Source: Brevibacterium aurantiacum
GTDB lineage: Bacteria; Actinomycetota; Actinomycetes; Actinomycetales; Brevibacteriaceae
Assembly: GCF_900169065.1 (NCBI RefSeq)
Contig: NZ_FXZB01000011.1
Location: forward strand, 82,116-146,115
Direction of reading: 5' to 3'
Length of the DNA: 64,000 bases
In this document: positions 54,986 to 63,889 of the stretch, in pieces
How positions within the stretch are numbered: position 1 is the stretch's first letter
Layout: each line of letters begins with the position of its first letter
Program-made: the position numbers and the translations under genes
Notes under the pieces: generated by a model
Databases searched by the model: none
What the model saw: only the letters and a program-made list of their open reading frames with translations
Told to the model about the DNA's origin: nothing

Positions 54986-56211
54986 CGAAGTCGTTCGGAC
55001 AGGTAGGCCTCTCCGATGCTGAGGTGTCCCTGGCTGCCGATGGAGTTCTTCGCCTTCTGCGAGTAGGCGTGGTTTGCGAGCGGAATCTGCACCGTCTCGA
55101 CGTCGACTCCACGGTCTCGGGCCGCGTCGACCCATTCGAACTGGTCAGCAGGAATGATGACGTCATCACGCATCGCAGTCATCACGAGTGTCGGCGGGGC
55201 CGCAGCAGTCAGGTGCGTGGCGGAATCCGCCGCGGCGTAGCGTTTCGGGAATTCCTCGGGCGTGCCACCCGTGTAGCTGGTCGCGAATATGCGCGAGCCT
55301 GTGCCCGCGCCCGGGCCCGCAGGGGCGTTCTCGTAGAGACCAGTCACGTCGAACGCGGGGTAGTCGGTGACAACGGCAGCTGGAGCGGGAACCTTTCCAC
55401 CGCACGACGACTCGGCGGTACCGTCCGCCGCGGCGCCCGCGGTGTTGGCGACCAGGTTGCCGCCGGAGCTCTCACCCCAGAACGCGAGACGATCCATATC
55501 TGCACCGAGCGTGTCGGCGTGAGACTGAATCCAGCTCGCCGCGCACGCCACCTGCGCAGGTGCCTTATTCCAGGTCGCGTTGTCCTTGGTGGCAAGTTCG
55601 TACTCGACCGCTACAACCAAATAGCCGTGGTCAGCCAGGGTGCGAAGCTCTGAGCTCACTGCATCTGGTTCACCCGCGATCCAACCGCCACCGTGGACGA
55701 CCATAATGGTCGGTGTCGAGCCTTTCGCATTCTTCGGCTCGTAGATCGACAAGGACAGGTCGTCCCCCGAGCTTGTCGTGTCGTACACCTCGTAGCGGTC
55801 GGGCGACTCCGAATCCATTGCGGAGAGCCCGAACGTCGCAGTGAGCAAGTTGACCGATCCGCCGGCCGAGGTGATGGCGCCGACGAGAACGATGACCACA
55901 GCGATGTTCGCGACCGCACCGATCCCGCCGAGCACCGTCGTGACGGTTCCGGTGCGCCGACGATTTCTGCGCACAGCCATGATTCCGACGAAGACCACGA
56001 TCAAGCCCACAAGAGCCGCTATCGGCGCCACAGTAGGCGCGAACCGAGCGGCAAACGTACTGAGGGACCCAAGCCCGGGAATCAGCGACGCGAGTCCGAA
56101 GATCGCAGCGATTGCGCCCAGTATGAGCCCGAGGACGAGCACCACGACCCAGAACGCCTTTGCGACTCCCCCACTTTTCGAGTGCTGTTGCAAACTCGTG
56201 CTGTCGGCCAT
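54982..56211 (-). CDS. Membrane-anchored alpha/beta-hydrolase (BD-FAE/lipase type)
   Basis: A 409-residue protein with an N-terminal block of four membrane helices (residues about 18-115), then a catalytic domain with VVHGGGWIAGEPDAV, nucleophile Ser in LAFWGESSGGNLVANTAGAA, an acid in AMRDDVIIPADQF and His in PLANHAYSQKAK. The full triad is present. GAGGA lies 7 nt upstream of ATG 56211. Substrate unknown. Confidence 0.87.
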   Translation of the reverse strand: MADSTSLQQHSKSGGVAKAFWVVVLVLGLILGAIAAIFGLASLIPGLGSLSTFAARFAPTVAPIAALVGLIVVFVGIMAVRRNRRRTGTVTTVLGGIGAVANIAVVIVLVGAITSAGGSVNLLTATFGLSAMDSESPDRYEVYDTTSSGDDLSLSIYEPKNAKGSTPTIMVVHGGGWIAGEPDAVSSELRTLADHGYLVVAVEYELATKDNATWNKAPAQVACAASWIQSHADTLGADMDRLAFWGESSGGNLVANTAGAAADGTAESSCGGKVPAPAAVVTDYPAFDVTGLYENAPAGPGAGTGSRIFATSYTGGTPEEFPKRYAAADSATHLTAAAPPTLVMTAMRDDVIIPADQFEWVDAARDRGVDVETVQIPLANHAYSQKAKNSIGSQGHLSIGEAYLSERLR

Positions 56212-56367
56212 ATTCGGTCCTCAACTTTCGATCTTCCAAGTTGACATTCCACCTGCATCAGATCTCATCGTTGCGATCACATGCTGACGCCAGAGGACAC
56301 TCTAGCGCAGGGCCTGGCACGGATACGTGAGCAATCACCCGTGCGCGTGAGACTCACCTCGTCAGAG

Positions 56368-57309
56368 TCAGCCGATCAGCTCGAGTTCGAATCCCGTGAC
56401 AACGGCACGCACTTCCTCGAGGTAGCGACGGGCCTGTTCGGTGAGCGGAATGCCGGAATGGTCGATCCACCCGATCTCGATGCGTTCGTCGACGTCGAGT
56501 GGAATCGCGACGATCTCTGGATCGAGGTCATCGCTGATGATGCCCGTCGAGATCGTATAGCCGTCGAGCCCGATCATGAGATTGAAGATCGTCGCACGGT
56601 CGGAGACCCTGATCTCCTGCTTGCTCGACAAAGTGGAGAGAATCTCCTCGGCGAAGTAGAAGGAGTTGTTCGCTCCCTGATCGAAGGTCAGTCGTGGCAC
56701 CTCGGCCAAGTCGTCAAGGGTGACGCGATCTCGGGCGGCAAGCGGATTCTTCCGGGAGATGAAGATGTGCGGCGTTGCAAGGAAAAGCGGGTGAAAGACA
56801 AGCCCGGAATCTCGCAGCAGTTTGTCGATGACCTTCTGGTTGAAGTCGTTCCGATAGAGAATGCCGAGCTCGCTGCGGAGCGTGCGAACATCTTCGATGA
56901 TGTCCCAAGTGCGAGTCTCTCGAAGCGAGAACTCATACTCGGCCGCATCGCTGGCCTTGACCATCCGCACGAACGCATCAACCACGAATGAGTAGTGCTG
57001 CGCCGATACACCGAGCAGGCGTCGCGACGGGGGCCGACCGAGATAGTGCTGCTCAAGGAGCTCCGCCTGCTCAACGACCTGCCGCGCATAGCCGAGGAAC
57101 TCCGCGCCGTCCACAGTCAGTGTCACGCCGCGGGCTGATCGGAAGAGCAGCGCCCGACCTACGCGGGTCTCAAGATCTTTCATTGCCGCCGACATCGTCG
57201 GTTGGGAGACATAGAGCAGATCGGCAGCGGCTGTGATCGACCCTTCCGCCGCAACCTCGATGAAGTAGTGGAGCTGCAGCAGTGTGATGCTTCTCAATCC
57301 TCGGGACAT
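56368..57309 (-). CDS. LysR-type transcriptional regulator, probably of mesXD
   Basis: The 313-residue regulator has a LysR helix-turn-helix: LQLHYFIEVAAEGSITAAAD, LLYVSQPTMSAAMKDLETRV and LLFRSARGVTLTVDGAEFL, followed by a ligand-binding domain. It is divergent from mesX, 125 bp away, with a palindrome between them, so it probably controls both. TATAGT lies 8 nt before its ATG. Confidence 0.9.
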   Translation of the reverse strand: MSRGLRSITLLQLHYFIEVAAEGSITAAADLLYVSQPTMSAAMKDLETRVGRALLFRSARGVTLTVDGAEFLGYARQVVEQAELLEQHYLGRPPSRRLLGVSAQHYSFVVDAFVRMVKASDAAEYEFSLRETRTWDIIEDVRTLRSELGILYRNDFNQKVIDKLLRDSGLVFHPLFLATPHIFISRKNPLAARDRVTLDDLAEVPRLTFDQGANNSFYFAEEILSTLSSKQEIRVSDRATIFNLMIGLDGYTISTGIISDDLDPEIVAIPLDVDERIEIGWIDHSGIPLTEQARRYLEEVRAVVTGFELELIG

Positions 57310-57323
57310 AGATAAAGACTATA

Positions 57324-57338
57324 TGAACCCATAGTTCA
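57324..57338. promoter_or_regulatory. Palindrome in the LysR/mesX divergent promoter
   Basis: TGAACCCATAGTTCA is an inverted repeat (TGAAC-N5-GTTCA). It recalls the MetR site TGAA-N5-TTCA but with longer spacing. The overlapping ACTAT...ATAGT arms (57318-57335) add symmetry. It is a likely LysR operator. Confidence 0.55.
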
Positions 57339-57434
57339 ACCAAGTTACCCGATAACCAGCCGTTGCCTGCAGGATGGATTTCGAAGACCTCCGCAAGGCC
57401 GATCCCGGCCGATCAGACACCGAATTGGACGTCC

Positions 57435-58427
57435 ATGACAACCGAATTCACATTCAACATCACCACCACCCGATTCGACGAGCACTACTCCCCGTCGGAT
57501 AGTTCACGGGCCACGACGAACTTCGCGAACCTCGCCAGGGGCGAACACCGTCAGCAGAACCTCCGCAACACCCTGACGACGATCAATCGCCGGTTCAACG
57601 ACCTCGCCCATTGGGATAACCCCGCCGGGGACCGCTACGCTGTCGACCTCGAGATCGTCTCTGGACAGCTGCAGTTCACCGCCGCCGGCAACGAACAGGA
57701 ATTCCCCTTGCTCGAGGTTCTGGATGTCCAGATCCTTGATCGAGCGACTGGTGACCGCCATCCCGGGATCGTGGGAAACAACTTCTCGTCCTATGTTCGC
57801 GATTTCGATTTCAGCGTGCGACTTCCGGCTGCCAACGAGTCCGCGAGCGAATTCACGGTCCCTGATGACTTCGGTGAACTGCACGGCAAGCTGTTCCAGC
57901 ACTTCCTCGATTCCGCAGCGTATCGGGAACGGTTCCAGATGACACCCGTCGTCTGCATCAGTGTGTCGACGAGCAAGACCTACCATCGGACCGCGAATCA
58001 CCATCCGGTTCTCGGCGTGGAGTACCAGCAAGACGAATATTCGCTGACCGATGACTACTTCGGAAAGATGGGACTGCAGGTGAGATACTTCATGCCGCCA
58101 GGCAGCGTCGCGCCCCTCGCCTTCTATTTCCGCGGCGATCTCCTCAACGACTACTCCAATCTGCAGCTCATCGGCACGATCAGCACGATGGAGACCTTCC
58201 AGAGGATCTATCGACCGGAGATCTACAACGCGCACGTGGCCGCCGAAGACATCTATCGGCCGACACTGGAACGGGACGACTTCTCGGAGACACCGATCAC
58301 CTACGATCGCGTCGAACGCAGCCAGCTCGCAGTCAAGCAGGGAAAGTACACCGCAGAGACGTTCGTCAACCCACACCGGGACATGCTCGATCAGTGGGCC
58401 GCCAACTATCCCGTTCCAGCCGCATGA
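57435..58427 (+). CDS. mesX: DUF1852 protein, MesX (partner of folate-independent methionine synthase)
   Basis: A 330-residue protein with TTEFTFNITTTRFDEHYSPS, NFANLARGEHRQQNLRNTLT, HPGIVGNNFSSYVRDFDFSV and SVSTSKTYHRTANHHPVLGV, the DUF1852 pattern. In Acinetobacter baylyi the MesX type is needed by MesD. Its exact role is unknown. It starts 18 nt before mesD ends its leader and is divergent from a LysR gene. Start ATG 57435. Confidence 0.85.
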   Translation: MTTEFTFNITTTRFDEHYSPSDSSRATTNFANLARGEHRQQNLRNTLTTINRRFNDLAHWDNPAGDRYAVDLEIVSGQLQFTAAGNEQEFPLLEVLDVQILDRATGDRHPGIVGNNFSSYVRDFDFSVRLPAANESASEFTVPDDFGELHGKLFQHFLDSAAYRERFQMTPVVCISVSTSKTYHRTANHHPVLGVEYQQDEYSLTDDYFGKMGLQVRYFMPPGSVAPLAFYFRGDLLNDYSNLQLIGTISTMETFQRIYRPEIYNAHVAAEDIYRPTLERDDFSETPITYDRVERSQLAVKQGKYTAETFVNPHRDMLDQWAANYPVPAA

Positions 58428-58444
58428 CCACCGGAGAAGAATCA

Positions 58445-59485
58445 ATGAAGCCGACTCTATTGCCCACTTCGATCGTCGGCAGCATGCCGAAGCCGACGTG
58501 GCTCGCCCAGCCTGAGACCCTCTGGTCACCATGGAATCTGCGAGGCGAGGCCTTGTCCGAGGGACGACAGGATGCTCTGCGAATCGCAGTCCACGAACAG
58601 ACCAACCGCGGCATCGACATCGTCAGTGACGGAGAACAGACCCGCCAGCACTTCGTCACCACGTTCATCGAACACCTCAGCGGAGTCGATTTCGAGAAGC
58701 GCGAAACGGTTCGAATCCGTGATCGTTATGACGCGAGCGTGCCCACTGTGGTCGGCGCCGTGAGCCGTGAGAAGCCAGTGTTCGTCGACGACGCCAAGTT
58801 CCTCCGTCAGCAGACCGACCAACCGATCAAGTGGGCGCTCCCGGGCCCGATGACAATGATCGACACGCTCTACGACGGCTATTACAAGAGTCGCGAGAAG
58901 TTGGCCTGGGAGTTCGCCGCTGTCCTCAATCAGGAGGCGCGGGATTTGGAAGCGGCCGGAGTGGACATCATCCAGTTCGACGAGCCTGCCTTCAACGTCT
59001 TCTTCGACGAGATGAAGGACTGGGGAATTGCCACGCTGGAGCGAGCTGCGGAAGGACTGCGCGCGGAGACGGCGGTTCACATCTGCTACGGCTACGGGAT
59101 CACCGCAAACAACGACTGGAAAGCTACCCTCGGGTCCGAATGGCGCCAGTACGAGGAATCATTCCCGCTCCTGCAGCAGTCGACCATCGACATCGTCTCA
59201 CTGGAGTGCCACAACTCCCGTGTCCCGTTGGACCTCATCGAGCTCATCCGCGGCAAGAAGGTCATGCTCGGAGCCATCGACGTGGCCAATGAGACCATCG
59301 AAACTCCAGAGGAGGTCGCCGACACCCTTCGCCGGGCTCTCAGATTCGTCGACTCGGACAAGCTCGTCCCGAGCACGAACTGCGGCATGGCGCCCTTTTC
59401 GCGGGATGTTGCCTTCGAAAAGCTGAGCGCACTGAGCGCGGGAACAAGCATCGTTCGCGAGGAACTCGCCGCGGCTAAGCCCTGA
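58445..59485 (+). CDS. mesD: Folate-independent methionine synthase, MesD family (core MetE)
   Basis: The 346-residue enzyme is the C-terminal MetE fold alone: LPTSIVGSMPKPTWLAQPET, DGEQTRQHFVTTFIEHLSGV, ALPGPMTMIDTLYDGYY, IIQFDEPAFN, VHICYGYG (His and Cys zinc ligands), SLECHNSR and STNCGMAP (third ligand). Without the folate-binding N-half it must use another methyl donor. GGAG lies 8 nt before the ATG. With mesX it forms a methionine-forming pair. Confidence 0.85.
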   Translation: MKPTLLPTSIVGSMPKPTWLAQPETLWSPWNLRGEALSEGRQDALRIAVHEQTNRGIDIVSDGEQTRQHFVTTFIEHLSGVDFEKRETVRIRDRYDASVPTVVGAVSREKPVFVDDAKFLRQQTDQPIKWALPGPMTMIDTLYDGYYKSREKLAWEFAAVLNQEARDLEAAGVDIIQFDEPAFNVFFDEMKDWGIATLERAAEGLRAETAVHICYGYGITANNDWKATLGSEWRQYEESFPLLQQSTIDIVSLECHNSRVPLDLIELIRGKKVMLGAIDVANETIETPEEVADTLRRALRFVDSDKLVPSTNCGMAPFSRDVAFEKLSALSAGTSIVREELAAAKP

Positions 59486-59510
59486 CTCCTGGCTGCATAG
59501 ATACCGCGTG

Positions 59511-59540
59511 GCTGACGGTCCTCAGGCGGGGGCCGTCAGC
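59511..59540. terminator. Hairpin between convergent genes
   Basis: GCTGACGG (59511-59518) pairs with CCGTCAGC (59533-59540) around a 14-nt loop, between mesD and the nuclease-like gene. No clear U-tract follows. Confidence 0.55.
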
Positions 59541-59561
59541 GAGAGGTATGCTTTGTACGGG

Positions 59562-60752
59562 TCAGACTTCTGCCGTCATAGCAAGCACTGCATCCCGCAA
59601 GCGCACATCATCTCGAGACAGACCTTCAATGATCTCGCCGAGACTGACTTCCGTCTCTATGATGAGCGCGATACCGTCTCGCCGGGCATCTTGAAGGGTC
59701 AAGAAAATACGAGAATAGTCAGGAGCATCCAGGGGGTCAGCTACCCGTCCATTCTCAACTGCGGCGGTAGGCCCGAACTCGAGGAAGATCGTAGGCTGCG
59801 CATCTGCGCGCTGCAGTTCAACGCACCACTCCCACTGTCCAACGAATCGGGTCACGACTTTCTGGATGCGCCCGAGTTCGGTGCTCTCATTCACTTGATC
59901 GGTCAATACCGTTCGTGCATACCTTCGCAGTCCGTCTTTGACCGCCGCGAGCGTCGAACGGCTGTCATCGAACTGACGGCGCGCATGCTCAGCAACAGAT
60001 TCAGCAAATTCTTGTGCTGCTCGGTCCCGAGGCCGATATCCGTATCTCGCCGATTCCCCTGTCTCGCACATAGCTTTGATAAAGGAAATCTGATCATCAA
60101 TGTCCACTGCTGCTGCGCCTTCCACAAAATGCTCCATCATCTGCCGGATGAAGAAGAGCTGCTCGGGATGTCGTCGGGACCAATTCTTGTCTCGATCAAT
60201 GTAATTCTGAAGGTCACTCAGTATCTCGGCGTATGTGACGACGGTTGCCTGTTCCCAACCCTCTCGCTGCAGGTGCGCCTCATAACGATGGCACAGCAGG
60301 ACAACCGCAGCTGATCGACCTCCGGCAGCTCCGTGTGCAAGGTATCTGTGAAAGTCATGTCCGTGGCCATCCGAGGTCCCGTAGTTTTCAATGACGACTG
60401 CGGCCTCTGGACGGGAAAGGACGATATCCGCAATATCCATACTGCTCTCGTCAGCGATCTCCTGCTGCGCTCTCGTGTCAACTTCCTGCACTACGTGATA
60501 ACCGGACAACGGCAACTGCGAATCAACCGATCGTGTTGCATTGACCCTCGAAAGGAAGGCGCGTTGAACTTTGTCACCGAACTCGTGAGTCGCATCAGCA
60601 TCCAGCAGCCATACGAATACGTTGGAAAGCTGCTTCTCGTGCGTGCCATGATGCATCACCCGAAAAATGTTGAATTGTTCGGCCAGGCTCTGCGACAGCG
60701 AAGGTAGAAGCGCCGTTACGAAGTTGTTCATGTCCGAGGGTCGTATGGCCAT
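59562..60752 (-). CDS. PD-(D/E)XK nuclease-superfamily protein with an altered active site
   Basis: A 396-residue protein: THEKQLSNVFVWLLDADATH near residue 37, ADIVLSRPEAAVVIENYGTS and a later FHRYLAHG, the order of PDDEXK_4 proteins. Asp109 and Glu122 fit the metal site, but the expected Lys (IENK) is Tyr124. It may be inactive or use another base. By eye its base composition is lower in GC than its neighbours. Possible defence role; not proven. Confidence 0.65.
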   Translation of the reverse strand: MAIRPSDMNNFVTALLPSLSQSLAEQFNIFRVMHHGTHEKQLSNVFVWLLDADATHEFGDKVQRAFLSRVNATRSVDSQLPLSGYHVVQEVDTRAQQEIADESSMDIADIVLSRPEAAVVIENYGTSDGHGHDFHRYLAHGAAGGRSAAVVLLCHRYEAHLQREGWEQATVVTYAEILSDLQNYIDRDKNWSRRHPEQLFFIRQMMEHFVEGAAAVDIDDQISFIKAMCETGESARYGYRPRDRAAQEFAESVAEHARRQFDDSRSTLAAVKDGLRRYARTVLTDQVNESTELGRIQKVVTRFVGQWEWCVELQRADAQPTIFLEFGPTAAVENGRVADPLDAPDYSRIFLTLQDARRDGIALIIETEVSLGEIIEGLSRDDVRLRDAVLAMTAEV

Positions 60753-60764
60753 GGGCCAATGCTA
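60753..60764 (-). promoter_or_regulatory. Leaderless-type promoter of the nuclease-like gene
   Basis: On the minus strand TAGCAT (60759-60764) is followed by 6 nt (TGGCCC) and ATG 60752. Confidence 0.5.
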
Positions 60765-60785
60765 TCCGTCCGGTCTCGGTTGTAG

Positions 60786-61085
60786 TTACGCAACCTTAAG
60801 CGGCGTGATTGCCGCGACCTGGTCGGACACGCGTTCCTCTGCAAGCTCCAGATCATAACGACTCTGCAGGTTAAGCCAGAATTGCGGCTCCACACCGAAA
60901 TACCGCCCCAAACGCAAAGCTGTGTCGGCAGTGATGGCACGCTTTCCGTGCACTATTTCATTGATACGCCGAGGTGGCACACCGATCGACACAGCGAGCT
61001 TATTCTGCGTGATACCGAACCCCTCGATGAAATCCTCCATGAGGACTTCCCCCGGATGGATCGGCGGGTAAAGCTTCTCGGACAT
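60786..61085 (-). CDS. higA: HigA-type antitoxin
   Basis: The 99-residue protein has PPIHPGEVLMEDFIEGFGIT followed by QNKLAVSIGVPPRRINEIVH, the HigA helix-turn-helix, and FWLNLQSRYDLELAE at the C-terminus. It neutralises HigB and represses the operon. It lies 9 nt after the toxin gene. Confidence 0.93.
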   Translation of the reverse strand: MSEKLYPPIHPGEVLMEDFIEGFGITQNKLAVSIGVPPRRINEIVHGKRAITADTALRLGRYFGVEPQFWLNLQSRYDLELAEERVSDQVAAITPLKVA

Positions 61086-61094
61086 CGCCCCTCC

Positions 61095-61376
61095 TCAGTG
61101 ATAGTCCACGATCTCGACTTCTTCTGCACCGGCACCGGTCCACCTAAAGCAGATCCGCCACTGATCGTTGATGCGAATGCTATGCTGACCAGCCCGATCA
61201 CCTCTGAGTGACTCCAGACGATTACCGGGCGGAACACGCATGGAATCGAGCGACACCGCTGCATCCAGCTGATGCAACTTCCGATTCGCAGTCTTGTGAA
61301 TACGAGGATCAAGTCGCCTCGCCGGTTCACGACGCCACACACGCTCGGTGTCGCGGTCGGCAAACGATCTGATCAC
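61095..61376 (-). CDS. higB: HigB-type toxin (RelE superfamily mRNA interferase)
   Basis: A 93-residue toxin: SFADRDTERVWRREPARRLD, HKTANRKLHQLDAAVSLDSM, PPGNRLESLRGDRAGQHSIR and INDQWRICFRW. RelE-fold toxins cleave mRNA on the ribosome. The toxin gene comes first, as is usual for higBA. GTG start at 61376, 9 nt after a TATAAA -10. Confidence 0.93.
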   Translation of the reverse strand: MIRSFADRDTERVWRREPARRLDPRIHKTANRKLHQLDAAVSLDSMRVPPGNRLESLRGDRAGQHSIRINDQWRICFRWTGAGAEEVEIVDYH

Positions 61377-61385
61377 GCCATCCAG

Positions 61386-61420
61386 TTTATAACGGAACGC
61401 GTCAATAACGCCATACGTTA
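61386..61420 (-). promoter_or_regulatory. higBA promoter and operator
   Basis: TATAAA on the minus strand (61386-61391) is the likely -10. TAACGCCATACGTTA (61406-61420) is an inverted repeat, TAACG-N5-CGTTA, and a further TAACG lies at 61390-61394. These are probable HigA sites. Confidence 0.6.
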
Positions 61421-61511
61421 AATCGGTAATTCATCAAGTTCCGGCACATTCCAATGCTTCAGTCCCACTCGACAAAGCGCAGCTTCATCTGTCTCTTCCA
61501 TGCCCAGTCAC

Positions 61512-61523
61512 TAAAATGGGCAA
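61512..61523 (+). promoter_or_regulatory. Leaderless-type promoter of the GHKL gene
   Basis: TAAAAT (61512-61517) is followed by 6 nt (GGGCAA) and ATG 61524. Confidence 0.6.
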
Positions 61524-62141
61524 ATGAGCCATCGTTCGAGCTGGGAGACTACCACACACAATTGGGACGCTGACCTTGATATTGAGCATCTCGCTGAAGT
61601 CAGGGCACGTCTCGAAAAGCCCTATCTCGCGGGAGGCAGTCGTCACCTCATCCTTGAAATCCTTGCTTATGCCAACGACGAGGCCAAAAGTCAGGGACGG
61701 AAAGGGTTCACGACTGTCACCCACCTGCCAAACGGATGGGTCACGGTCGCGGACGATGGACGTGGTACCGATACGAGACGGGACACCGATGGGATTGCGA
61801 TCCGCAAGCCCGTAATGGCTACTCCAGATGTGCGATTCACGCCAGGATCTCCGCAGCACTTCCTATGCGATGGACTACCAAGAAGAGGCATGTCGACGGT
61901 CGCGGCACTGAGCTCCGTACTCGTTCACGAAAACTATCGCGAAAACGGTTCGTGGTCACAGACTTATCGGTTTGGCATTCCCGACCGTGCCTTGGCCTCA
62001 GTCGCAGGCAGCAGGGGGTCGGGCACGGTAGTTACCTTCCGCACGGACATTATCGGACCCGCACCACTCACTGAAGCTGATGCGAAAGCTTTCGGGTGGC
62101 TGGATGTACAACAGATTCGGAATCCAGAGCCCGGCCTGTAG
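61524..62141 (+). CDS. Orphan GHKL (GyrB-type) ATPase-domain protein
   Basis: The 205-residue protein resembles the N-terminal ATPase domain of GyrB/ParE: SRHLILEILAYANDEAKSQG (N-box region), TVADDGRGTDTRRD (G1 box), CDGLPRRGMSTVAALSSVLV (G2 region). The N-box Asn is displaced and the GLHGVG of GyrB is GLPRRG, so ATP binding may be altered. No topoisomerase domains follow. Similar small proteins occur in actinomycetes, from memory. The terminator hairpin overlaps its stop codon. Confidence 0.65.
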   Translation: MSHRSSWETTTHNWDADLDIEHLAEVRARLEKPYLAGGSRHLILEILAYANDEAKSQGRKGFTTVTHLPNGWVTVADDGRGTDTRRDTDGIAIRKPVMATPDVRFTPGSPQHFLCDGLPRRGMSTVAALSSVLVHENYRENGSWSQTYRFGIPDRALASVAGSRGSGTVVTFRTDIIGPAPLTEADAKAFGWLDVQQIRNPEPGL

Positions 62142-62149
62142 CCGGGCTC
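62127..62149 (+). terminator. Terminator hairpin overlapping the GHKL stop codon
   Basis: GAGCCCGGC (62127-62135) and GCCGGGCTC (62141-62149) form a perfect 9-bp stem with a 5-nt loop. The TAG stop (62139-62141) lies in the loop and the first base of the right arm. Confidence 0.75.
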
Positions 62150-62512
62150 ATACGGCATATCTGCGAGACAATTATCAGCTCGGATTTGCTAGGCATGCAC
62201 TGAGCCTCAAGACGCTCTTTTCAGTGCGAGTCTTCCCGACCGGTGGCGCTGACTGTCATCACTGTCCATCGTGACGCACAGCTCGACTTTAGCCACCGTT
62301 GCGACGAATGAATTAGGCCTCGAGTTATCCTCGTTCACGCCATTGATGAGGGAGAACCGAGTCGTGTATGCCGGGTTTGTGCTGGCGCAACTAGCCGGAC
62401 CCCCAACTCAATCGGGTGGAACGACGGCGCAGTCCCCTGCCATGCCGTCAGGCCGCACAATTCGTGGCGTCATCCCCCTCACCGTTGAGGAAGAATGACG
62501 GCGAATGTCTCC
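62150..62512. other. Region without a convincing gene
   Basis: Short frames exist, for example 62271-62498 on the plus strand (75 codons, starting GTG), but none has a recognisable domain. It may hold remains of a gene between the GHKL protein and the zinc-ribbon protein. Confidence 0.5.
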
Positions 62513-62878
62513 TCAGGCTTTCTTGACCACCGAGGACTTCAGGTAGATCCGCCCGAGGCTGGGCACAGAGGCGTCGATGTCGTGGCCGTTCACCGGTTGC
62601 TCGAGCAGCCGAATGCTTTTGACCTTGGTCCCGACCTTGATGGTACCACCGCCGCTGCCGGCGACCTTCAAACCCTTCACGACTGTCACCGCATCGCCGT
62701 CGGCGAGCAGATTGCCGACGGCATCACGGATAACCTCGCCTTCGGCAGACGACGACTCATCATCACTGTCCGAAGCGGGCGTCCATTCGTGGCCGCACAT
62801 CGGGCACACGAGAAGCGCGCCCTGTTCGTAGGTGTACGACTCCGAGCATTCAGGGCACGAAGGCAGCTGATCAGACAT
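62513..62878 (-). CDS. YjdM/PhnA-type zinc-ribbon protein
   Basis: The 121-residue protein has an N-terminal zinc ribbon with Cys8, Cys11, Cys25 and Cys28 (PSCPEC, LVCPMC), an acidic Ser/Asp linker and the YjdM domain (RDAVGNLLADGDAVTVVKGL, then KVGTKVKSIRL). It was once named PhnA but is not needed for phosphonate use. Start ATG 62878. Confidence 0.9.
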   Translation of the reverse strand: MSDQLPSCPECSESYTYEQGALLVCPMCGHEWTPASDSDDESSSAEGEVIRDAVGNLLADGDAVTVVKGLKVAGSGGGTIKVGTKVKSIRLLEQPVNGHDIDASVPSLGRIYLKSSVVKKA

Positions 62879-62991
62879 TGAAACGGAACTCCACCACGTC
62901 GCCGCAAATAGCAACCTCTGATTGCACCGGTTTCGCAGCCGCGGCAGAGAAGCCTCCGCGCGCTAGACCACACCACGCACAACCATACGGT

Positions 62992-63889
62992 TCAGTCGGT
63001 ATCGATGGTCCGGACGACGGCGAGAGCAAAGCCGGCGCAGATCACGAACACCGCACCACCCATCGCCACGGGCAACGCGAGATGCACGCCAGCGAGAAGC
63101 CCGCCGATTAATGATCCAAGGGCAAGGCCGATCAACCCAAGGACGCGCGACGCGGCATTGACCCGCCCGAGGAGCGCATCTGGCACGAGACGCTGGCGAA
63201 GCGACGTCGCACAGATCCCCCACACCACGGCGTGGAGAATATAGATCGCCAGTAGCACCGAGGCAACCACTGCATTGCCAGTTACAGCGAGGGCCAGCAA
63301 TGAGGCGGCCCCGGTGAGCAAACTTGCAACGATCGTCCAGCGGTAACCGATCCGTGAGCGGATACGAGCTGTCGCGAAGGAGCCGACGAGCCCACCGAGC
63401 GCGGACACGGCCAGGATGAGCCCGTACCCAACGCCATCGACCCCCAGCTGCTCCTGAGCGAAAATGACGAGGATGGAGAACGGAAGCATGTAGCCGATGC
63501 TCGCCAAGGCTCCAATCAATGCCAATCCCCCGACGAGGCGGTGGTGCACGAGCCACGTTGCTCCCGCCACGGCTTCTCGCCATACCGAGGCGCGCGCCCT
63601 GGGCGCAACCGCCTCAGATGGTCTGCCCCGATGCACGGGTAGTGCAAGCGCGATCAAGCCCGCAGCTGCCCAAAGCCCGCCCATTGCGTAGACGGGGGCA
63701 GCTGCAGCGATCGCGAAGAGGAACCCGCCGAGTGGCGGACCAGCGAATTCGTCGGCTATGAGTTGCGCGGCCGAGATCCGACCATTTGCCGTGTCCAGCT
63801 TGCCCTTCTGGACAAGGCCGGGAACGAGAGAGACCGCGGCGTTATCAGCTGCGCTCTCGAGCGTGCCGATGACTGAGTATTTGAAGCTT
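62992..63889 (-). pseudogene. MFS transporter, 5' end lost at an insertion-sequence boundary
   Basis: The frame encodes the last two thirds of an MFS_3-type exporter (EntS-like): LESAADNAAVSLVPGLVQKG, ANGRISAAQLIADEFAGPPL, the middle loop and six more helices to the end. The first four helices are missing. Upstream residues (MAPTSTAAGPHRQYRW) come from the foreign sequence beyond about 63890. The gene is probably inactive. Confidence 0.75.

Noticed and set aside
54095..55135. A 346-codon minus-strand frame opposite the BASS transporter
   Set aside because: Low-complexity Asp/Glu/Arg/Gln sequence, an antisense shadow of membrane helices.
62271..62498. A 75-codon plus-strand frame after the GHKL gene
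   Set aside because: No domain, no clear ribosome-binding site and an atypical composition; left as unassigned.
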